64,000 bases of DNA, from assembly GCA_951394045.1 (NCBI GenBank), contig OX595986.1, positions 2,633,534 through 2,697,533 of the forward strand. Reading direction: 5' to 3'. This document shows, piece after piece, positions 57,376 to 64,000 of the stretch. The number at the start of each line of letters is the position of its first letter. The stretch's first letter is position 1. A program made the translations under genes and the position numbers. This DNA is from Nitzschia sp. DOCU1 (taxonomy: Eukaryota; Bacillariophyta; Bacillariophyceae; Bacillariales; Bacillariaceae). The notes beneath the pieces are model-generated. The model ran no database searches. It saw only the letters and a list, made by a program, of their open reading frames with translations, and had not been told where the DNA came from.

Positions 57376-59675
57376 ATGCTCGATATGTTTAGCCGATATA
57401 GTTCACTTCGCAGAATGGAAGAGGCAACCGCGGCAATGCCCGCGAATAAAGAAGAAGAAAGTATGGATGTCACAAGTGATCCTTCAAATGCTGCTGCGCA
57501 GGTCCCCGATCCAGGAGGATTGCAGCCCATACAACTCGATCCAGCCATGGAAACGGCAGAACGGTTGCCTCTGCCAGCCCCGGATCTGCCCGCGGCTGTT
57601 GTTCCCGGACCCCCAGACGTGGAAGTTCCGGCTCCTGCGGTGAGCAGAAGCAACAGTGCCGACTCCCGCGTCCGAGGAGGAGTCCGATGTGGTGAGTGTC
57701 CCGGCTGCACGAAGGAACAAGACTGTGAAACATGTGAGGAGTGTCTACAAAAGAAAAGTAATGGTGGCGATGATGGATCCAGCAGTTGTGCCGCGCGTAA
57801 ATGCACCAATCTTCAGTTTGATATTCCTCCCATGGCATCCGTGGCCGCTGCTGCGGCAGCTAGACCAACCCGAACCAGAGCCGCCAAGAAACGACCTCGG
57901 TCCCCACACTCCTCAGGGAGAACCAGCCCCAAGGCTGCACATGTTAGTAGCAACTTAACTGCCAAGGGTGACATGGCCCATGACCAGAATGGAACTGGAC
58001 CGCTTGCACCACCCGTTTCTCTTCCGCCAGCACCATTGGTAGAACGAGAATTCCCGTGGCCAGCATCACTCTTGGAAGATGGGTCGTTGCAGCAAAAACG
58101 GCTCAAAATTGTCAAGGAGTTTGCTTCCCTTTCATCATCCGGCGCTACCTCGTCACACATGTATGGTTTGGAACTCCGCCGCAAGCTCATTGGCCTTTGT
58201 GGTAGATGCGGTGAAGGAAATCAGAATGGTACTGAAACGACGGATCCTGGAAATATCATTTTACTGTGCGATGGCGAAGGGTACGAATACACAAAATTTG
58301 TTTGAAAGTCGTGTTATTGTCCATGTGTCTGACATTTTTTGTTCTTGCCAGGTGTGGTCAGGAATTTCACATGAAGTGCTGCACACCTCCCTTGCTCTCC
58401 ATACCCAAAGGATCTTTCTATTGTTTTGATTGCAGTGCCGAGGGCGCGACGCAACAGTTGGAAGACTATCTTTGTCAGCACGAACAAAGCAAGGACAACC
58501 ACGAAGACAAAGAAAGGCGAAAAACTACATCCAAGAAAAACAAGCAGAAGACGGTTTCGTTTGCTGACTTTCTTTTAAGGGAGGATATGATTGAGGAAAT
58601 GAACGAGAACGGGCCGGAATCGTCTGTTGGGTCGGAGACTAATAGGAGTCGAACCTCCCGCCAGCGTGGAACTGAGAATGACGGGGATGACCTTCGGGTT
58701 CCTCGCTCCGAGCTCGAGGACGTTCATGGCAACGAAGATGCTCTCGTCGGGAAACCTGTGCGCCTATATTGTCCCCTGGGGAATAACTATCACAATGGAC
58801 GCATCTTGGATATTCGGCCGTGCCCTGGGGATACTCTTTGTTTGGTTCGGTTCCCAGCGGGGAAGGACAATCGAAAGAGCCCGGTGACTGCTTGGATCTA
58901 CTTGGAAGAGCACAGCGTTGCAGTAGCGACCGACGCGCTGTGGGGTTTGTTTGGTAATAAGCCTGCCGTCGGAGGAACTCCGACCAAGAAGAAATCAGGG
59001 GGTGGCAACAAGAAGCTCCCACAGTGGATGCGTGCAAAATTGTGGCGTCGCACGGCGCGGGAGCTGATTCCTGTAGTTTACCTTTTAGACGAGGAGCAAA
59101 ATCAAATACGATTTCGACAGATGAACTCTTCGAGTGATGGTACCGATGACACCATTCAAGGCCAAAGTGAGCAACAACCAGAAGCGCGGTGGGGTCTGGT
59201 GGAGACCTTTGGAACCGGTACCTATGAGCTGTTGAATTTGGGCTTGGAGACCATGGCGGACGAAACGGCTGCGGCCAAGCCTCCGAACGGACGGCAACCA
59301 AAGGGTGACTTCGTGGATAATCCCGTCGTCAATGCCATCGTGCAAGTTGAGTTGCAGGAACAAAAACGAATACGGCAATGGAAACAGCTCCCTCTTCAAG
59401 ATCCTCTTCATCGAAATGCCGTGAAATCCGCCGACGAAATGGCCCTGGGTCCTCTAGATTTTCAAACCCCTGAGCAAAAGCTCCTGATGCGTCCTTGCGC
59501 TCTGGTATCCACAGGTTTGGATCGATCCATGATCTTGGACCTGGTCTCGCAGAAGTTGAGCGTGTCCCCTTCAAAAGATTTGGCAATGAGTATGGTGTGT
59601 GAAGTTGTGGACTGTCTTCCGTCCACTATTCGGTCTATCACAGCCGAATCTAGGAGGAGTCCGAACCTTCTGTAA
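57376..59675 (+). CDS. CXXC zinc finger and PHD finger chromatin protein
   Basis: A 742-residue nuclear protein. Exons are 57376-58280 and 58352-59675 (71-bp intron), the junction restoring LLCDGEG-CGQEFHMKCC inside the PHD finger. The CXXC domain (about residues 105-145) has CGECPGCTKEQDCETCEEC, then an NGG turn, then CAARKC; it agrees with the DNA-binding CXXC fold that reads unmethylated CpG, although the usual KFGG is replaced. A basic AT-hook-like or nuclear-signal stretch (TRTRAAKKRPRSP) follows. The PHD (about 310-365) begins LCGRCGEG and ends GSFYCFDC. Further on, RLYCPLGNNYHNGRILDIRP starts a Tudor-like module. The combination suggests targeting of a histone-modifying complex to CpG-rich promoters. 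The start is the first ATG of the frame. Confidence 0.8.
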
Positions 59676-59945
59676 GGATTCCAGTCTCTCATACGATAGT
59701 ATTACACATGGTGACACCAAGACAATGCCATTGACTAGCAGCGATAGATACTGTAGAATCTGGCACTCCACCAGCTAGTGGTAGAAAGTGCGCGTCTTCC
59801 GCCTATGCATCGCGGGCGGACGAAGAGCGACAAGTACCTGCCTACTTCTTTTTCAAAATAAAAGTCTCTAGTAATACATGATTAGAAAGAGTTCGAAAAC
59901 CATACAGCTGTAGTGTCAGCATGTCACACGGCCGTGAGAATCGTT

Positions 59946-60947
59946 CTAGACGTTCGTCACTGTGATGTTGACGAGATCCTCCTCTTCAATACGCGCACCA
60001 GTGCTTTGGTCGTTGAAATAGTGAAACCGGGGATTCTTCCACGTGATAATGGATCCTTGCTTGAGGTCAGGATGAAGCGACCGGGAATTCGTGTATGCAG
60101 CAACCTGCATGACGTCGCCGACTCGATCTTTGCAGATATAAACTTGGCGCATCGTACTCACATCCAATATGGCTCGAACCACCAAGGTTTCACCCTCCAC
60201 TGGCCGGCCTCCGTGGGCTTCCAGCTGTGCCCACGTAAGTGGGAGAGTCTTGGCTCTTCTATCAGTTGCGATGCACTCTTTCTTTTGCACCTTCCAGCAA
60301 ACCTTTTGGCATGCTTTGGAGCAATATGAGGACTTCTTACACCGGCCACAGCATGTGAGTTTCACTGTGCTGATTTTTCTGCAGTAGGCACAGGTGTACA
60401 GTTCGGTCAGGTGGTCCGAGTCAAGAATGGGCGGAGGGGACGCCACTTTCCAGTATACTCTCCGCTTGTAGGCTATGTGGCTTTCCAGTCCCAGCAATAT
60501 AGGGTATCTTGACCGTGCCTGTATCAAAGCACGCTGATTCATGCGATCATTTTCCAGTTCTTGCGCGGCTCTCTTTGCTGATTCAACATCGCTGCCCTGG
60601 GCCAAGCGACGGAGTTCGTCCTCTTCGTCTTTGAGACCGCACTCGCGAGCCTCGTCGAAAGCCCGTTCGCAAAAAAGCCCTAAGCGGGCCATGTATTCTT
60701 CGAACAATTCAACGTCCCCTTTAGCAATGGCGTATTTTTGAGCCGCCCGTTCCACCGTATTTAGCTTTCTGATGAAACCTCGCTCCTCTTCGACGATTCG
60801 GTTTGGAATGTCAAACGCCACGCAACAATCGTGGCAGATTTCCCGGTGGTGTGCTGCGTACACACACCTTCCAATGCTGTCGTGTGTCATTGTTGGTTGG
60901 AGCTCGTTCATCCACATGTACAGTCCTCCTTCGATATCCTCGGACAT
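59946..60947 (-). CDS. MYND-type zinc finger protein
   Basis: A 333-residue single-exon protein from the ATG at 60947. The MYND finger sits at about residues 193-232: CAYCRKISTVKLTCCGRCKK, then YCSKACQKVCWKVQKKEC, with all Zn ligands present. The N-terminal half is helical and contains a second Cys/His cluster (HHREICHDCCVAF) and an acidic helix region (GLKDEEDELRRLAQG). No SET, TPR or other catalytic domain is seen. MYND fingers usually bind Pro-rich peptides, so this is probably an adaptor; the partner is unknown. It lies head-to-head with the transporter gene and tail-to-tail with the CXXC-PHD gene. Confidence 0.8.
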   Translation of the reverse strand: MSEDIEGGLYMWMNELQPTMTHDSIGRCVYAAHHREICHDCCVAFDIPNRIVEEERGFIRKLNTVERAAQKYAIAKGDVELFEEYMARLGLFCERAFDEARECGLKDEEDELRRLAQGSDVESAKRAAQELENDRMNQRALIQARSRYPILLGLESHIAYKRRVYWKVASPPPILDSDHLTELYTCAYCRKISTVKLTCCGRCKKSSYCSKACQKVCWKVQKKECIATDRRAKTLPLTWAQLEAHGGRPVEGETLVVRAILDVSTMRQVYICKDRVGDVMQVAAYTNSRSLHPDLKQGSIITWKNPRFHYFNDQSTGARIEEEDLVNITVTNV

Positions 60948-61374
60948 TGTTGTTGCTATTGTTTGGGATTGACCAGAGTGTCAGTAGTGGATGAAAGACG
61001 AGGAAAGAGGAATCCTTTGAGAAGAACAAGAATAAAAAAAATGGCGGGAACTCACGCGGCGATCGCAATCCTTGCTATCGCATACACTGTAGCTTGCGTC
61101 TAAAGTGTGACTGCGGGAGGAGGAATGCCAATGCTGAGAAACAGGGGATGTTCCCCCGAGGAGGAAAAGGGGGCGGCACATCCAAATGTCTCTGTGGAGC
61201 GCGTGCAAGGATTTCGAAGCTCTTTGATTTCCCCCAAACTACCTACTTTACGATGATATATCATACGATCTATGCTGGCCATGACGTCATGATGCAAGAA
61301 GGCTCTCGAGATTCCCCCCGCGCGGGGTGCCAAAATTAAATCGGGTCGGTATTTTCGTCTGCTTCCAACCCACC
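60948..61374. promoter_or_regulatory. Divergent promoter region, ~430 bp
   Basis: The interval between the MYND gene (minus) and the transporter gene (plus). It contains GAGGAGGAAAAGGGGGCGG (61156-61174) and TGACGTCA (61283-61290), a perfect palindromic CRE, about 90 bp before the transporter start codon. The CRE core is a bZIP site used in CO2-responsive diatom promoters; a role here is inference. Confidence 0.5.
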
Positions 61375-63180
61375 ATGGAAACGTTCCGCAAGAGAGAGAG
61401 AGAGCGCTTCGGCGCCCAAAAGAAGAGAGAAAGTCATTCAGGCATTCTTCTCAGAGCATTCTGTCGACCTCTGCAGCAACAGAGTATCATGGGCGTCCCA
61501 AGCTACAATCAGTTATCATCAAGAAGGCAGTCTCGCGAGGATGAGTCCCTTGTCAGTCGGCAAGCTCAAGTTGTCGAAATGACGGGGGAAAGCAAACAAG
61601 CACTGAGTAGTGGTCCGTCTGCTGATAATGATAATGACCAACGAATCACTGTCGATGATGCGATTGAGCGTCTGGGGATGGGGTCTTTTCAGTTGTGGGT
61701 ATTGACTGCGGCGGGTATGTGCTTCGCAGCGGATGCCATGCAAGTTCTAATGCTTTCCTTTCTTGGCCAAGTCCTGCGGTCGGAGTGGAATTTGACTCAC
61801 GACGAGACAGCATTTATTACCTCCATGCTCTTTATCGGGGCGATCTTTGGTACTCTATCCCTGGGTCCTTTGGCAGATAAGAAAGGGCGCAAGCCTGTTT
61901 TTATGATTGCGGGGTCGATCATTTCCGTGTTTGGATTGGCGGTGGGGTTTTGTACAAACTATTGGAGCTTACTGTCTATGTTATTCATGGTCGGTTTTGG
62001 TGTGGGAGGATTGACAGTCCCCTTTGACATTCTTGCTGAATGCATTCCTTCAAATTCGAGAGGGAAAAATTTACTGATTATCGAGTACTTTTGGACCATC
62101 GGCGTCCTATTTGTCGTAATCATTGCATACTTTTCGCTGGGCGACGGAATGGACGGGCACGGCAGCTGGCGTTTATTTGTCGTGATTTGCTCGCTTCCCT
62201 GTTTTCTTTCCGTGCTACTTGGATACTTCGTTGTCCCAGAAAGTCCTCGCTGGCTATGCACCGTCGGTCGTTGTGAAGAGGCACTGGTGATTTTGAGACG
62301 AGCGGCAGGGGCCAATGGCTTTGATCCTGAATTCGTCTTTCCAGAAGGAACCGAACTTTTGATGGAACATGAAGAAGAGGCCGATTTTTGTGAACTATTT
62401 AGTCCCCGATGGCGTTGGACGACAGTGAAGCTGTGGGGAGCATGGGGTAAGTCAACACCATGATAGGAGGAAGATTCGCCCGAAAATGTTGACTAATTGC
62501 GCGGGTCTCTAGCTGCATTTGCGTTTGGATACTATGGAACCATCATGGTCATTACCGAAATCTTCGACACGACCGTTGACGGTACCGCCCAGTCGGACGG
62601 ACAACCTGAACGAAACTACGATTTTGATTACGCGGCCATATTTGTAAGTAGCTCGGCCGAGCTGGTGGGCACGACCATTGCAATTTTTTCGGTGGATCGG
62701 CTAGGAAGAATACCTTTGCAGATTATGTCTTATGCTTTGGCTGGACTATGTGTATGTTCCCTTTGCGTCTTGGCATCGCATGGTGGGCATCGATGGACAT
62801 TGATCTCCCTGGGATTTGCTGCTCGAATCTTTGAAATGTCGGGAAGCTGCGTTTCTTGGGTAAGCACCGCTGAGATTCTCACCACTGAAGTCCGAACCAC
62901 GGGTCACAGTGCGGCGAATGCTGTGGCAAGGATTGGTTCGCTCTCCGCGCCCTTTCTAATAGAGGGTGACAGCTCGCTAACCAAGAAAGGTTTTGTCATG
63001 TTGGTGATTCATTTCATTACAGTCGCTTGCGTTTCGCAGCTCCCCGAAACCACGGGAGCACACTTGGGGGCTTCGACTAGTCCTGAAGATTTGGGGCTAA
63101 TTGAAGAGGATGCTAACGCGAACGGGTGCGAGACCCAAGAAGGGAGTGGCACATTGGACGACGAACATGTCATTTCCTAA
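61375..63180 (+). CDS. Major facilitator superfamily transporter (SV2/SVOP-OCT-like)
   Basis: A 579-residue membrane protein. Exons are 61375-62446 and 62513-63180 (66-bp intron, joining GAW to AAFAFGYYGT). The ATG at 61375 lies in a strong context (CCACCATGG); 61489 is an alternative that removes a basic leader. About 12 membrane segments are readable. The first starts FQLWVLTAAGMCFAADAMQV. The loop 2-3 signature is GPLADKKGRKPVF, and the loop 6-7 signature is VVPESPRWL. The second half has TIAIFSVDRLGRIPLQIMSY and ends after GHSAANAVARIGSLSAPF. These patterns fit the SVOP / organic-cation branch of the sugar-porter-like MFS, which moves small organic ions. The substrate cannot be predicted. 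Confidence 0.85.
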
Positions 63181-63516
63181 TTCATGTGCTCCAACTCTCT
63201 CGATGGCTAGGTTCACCCTGCAGCACGACACAACTGTTTGCACTAGAGTAGCAGCTGGACCCTTTTAACGGGTCCTCGCTCGGGGTCGCCTGTCGTTGGA
63301 GCCGACGATGACGCGTAGGATCGATCCCCGCTGTCAGCAGACAACCGCAACACGGAGACATGAGACAGTTTTCACCAGGCAGGATGTCGGACGGCATGGT
63401 TGCTGCAGTACCGGGTTGCCATAAAAAGCTGTTGGATTCCGGCAGAAAATCACTTCCACTCTAAAATCTTGTGTGGATCCATAACGGCTGTCTCTTTCAC
63501 CCCATTTGCATCTTGC
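63181..63516. other. Convergent intergenic region, 336 bp
   Basis: The region holds the 3' UTRs of the transporter (plus) and the Gln/Gly-rich gene (minus). Nothing else is recognised. Confidence 0.5.
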
Positions 63517-63937
63517 TCAATTATCACCATCGTCCTGTCCCATCTTTTGACGCTTCGAACCGTCATCTTCACGATTATCAGCCCCGCGTTTCAAACCTCC
63601 CGTGCCGGCCCCACCAGCCATCGCCGCGCCATTTCCAAAGCCCATGGATCCTCGTTGACCCATAGCGCTTCCCAAACTAGCACCCAGGCCTAACGAGCCT
63701 CGTGATCCCATAGGCATACCTAGTGATCCACGTCGGCTTCCGTAGAGAGCGTCCATTCCGTTGCCCATACTTCCCTGCCGCTGCGCCATCATTCCGCCGA
63801 GTTGATCGTTCTGGGCATGTTGAAGTCTCATCTGCTCCTGTTGCAGCTGTTGTTGCTGGTACATGTTCATCATCATGGTCGTTTCATGAAGTTCCTGAAG
63901 CAAGTTCATATGGTGCAACTTCAGCATCTCATAATGC
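63517..63937 (-). CDS. 3'-terminal exon of a Gln/Met- and Gly-rich protein, 5' partial
   Basis: A final exon beginning at an acceptor (TTTATAG at about 63938) with HYEMLKLHHMNLLQELHETT, so the rest of the gene lies past the right edge. It continues with a Met/Gln stretch (MMMNMYQQQQLQQEQ) and a Gly/Ser/Arg region in which RGS-[LM]-G recurs: SRRGSLG, SRGSLG and QRGSMG. It ends in a basic-acidic tail (KRGADNREDDGSKRQKMG) that includes a nuclear-signal-like KR-KRQK. I do not recognise the family. The composition resembles transcriptional or RNA-binding cofactors. The RGS repeats look like basophilic kinase sites, which is inference. Confidence 0.6.
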
Positions 63938-64000
63938 CTATAAACGTGTGCAAAGAGGAGGATTCAAATATGAACACAATAATCCATCTCGTCCTTATGG

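Noticed and set aside
1..64000. tRNA, rRNA or CRISPR genes
   Set aside because: I looked for cloverleaf B-box motifs, conserved rRNA stretches and regularly spaced repeats and saw none; a tRNAscan run would be decisive for tRNAs.

Overview
The window is nuclear DNA from a photosynthetic stramenopile, almost certainly a diatom. Three things point there. Genes carry few, very short GT-AG introns (62-92 bp in every supported case). Several proteins start with a signal peptide followed by a Phe-containing junction such as GC-AFVAP or LC-FSPL, the bipartite address of secondary red-lineage plastids. The mobile element is a Ty1/copia retrotransposon of the kind common in diatoms. Species cannot be fixed from sequence alone; a pennate diatom is a reasonable guess. 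I find 25 host genes, two of them cut by the window edges, plus one complete-looking retrotransposon. No tRNA, rRNA, CRISPR or bacterial operon is visible.

Layout, left half: a 5'-truncated gamma-butyrobetaine/trimethyllysine dioxygenase (to 1295); a SET-RRM-SR fusion (2294-5887); tRNA-dihydrouridine synthase DusA (6479-8074); a heat shock factor on the minus strand (8887-10251); a two-domain UraD/HIUase ureide enzyme (12064-13052); a membrane-anchored kinase-like protein (13612-15279); a GT31-like glycosyltransferase and a small secreted or plastid protein on the minus strand (15361-17233); a 1912-residue Trithorax/MLL-type H3K4 methyltransferase (17737-23625); plastid SmpB (23682-24350, minus); a NOL8-like RRM protein (24689-26872); a CesT/type-III-chaperone-like small protein (27788-28294); an RluA-type pseudouridine synthase (28496-29893, minus); a divergent protein kinase (30403-31644); and NDUFAF5 (31915-33107, minus).

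A minus-strand copia element occupies 33293-42018 with two 371-bp LTRs that look identical and a 5-bp target duplication. It sits in the shared promoter between NDUFAF5 and a plastid TruC-like pseudouridine synthase (42128-43252).

Right half: a four-exon kinesin with a hydrophobic C-terminal anchor (43299-46253, minus); ESF1 (47085-49316, minus); DNA2 helicase-nuclease in five exons (49767-55207); Obg GTPase (55241-56815, minus); a CXXC-PHD chromatin protein (57376-59675); a MYND-finger protein (59946-60947, minus); an MFS transporter (61375-63180); and the last exon of a Gln/Gly-rich protein (63517-63937, minus).

Genes mostly alternate in strand, giving compact head-to-head promoters and tail-to-tail ends only 33-56 bp apart. 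Recurring themes are RNA modification and ribosome biogenesis (DusA, RluA, TruC, ESF1, NOL8, SmpB, Obg), chromatin marking (SET-RRM-SR, KMT2, CXXC-PHD) and genome maintenance (DNA2). The least ordinary signals are the SET-RRM-SR fusion, the membrane-anchored kinesin, the CesT-like protein, and the retroelement's hydrophobic Gag segment and -1 frame junction.
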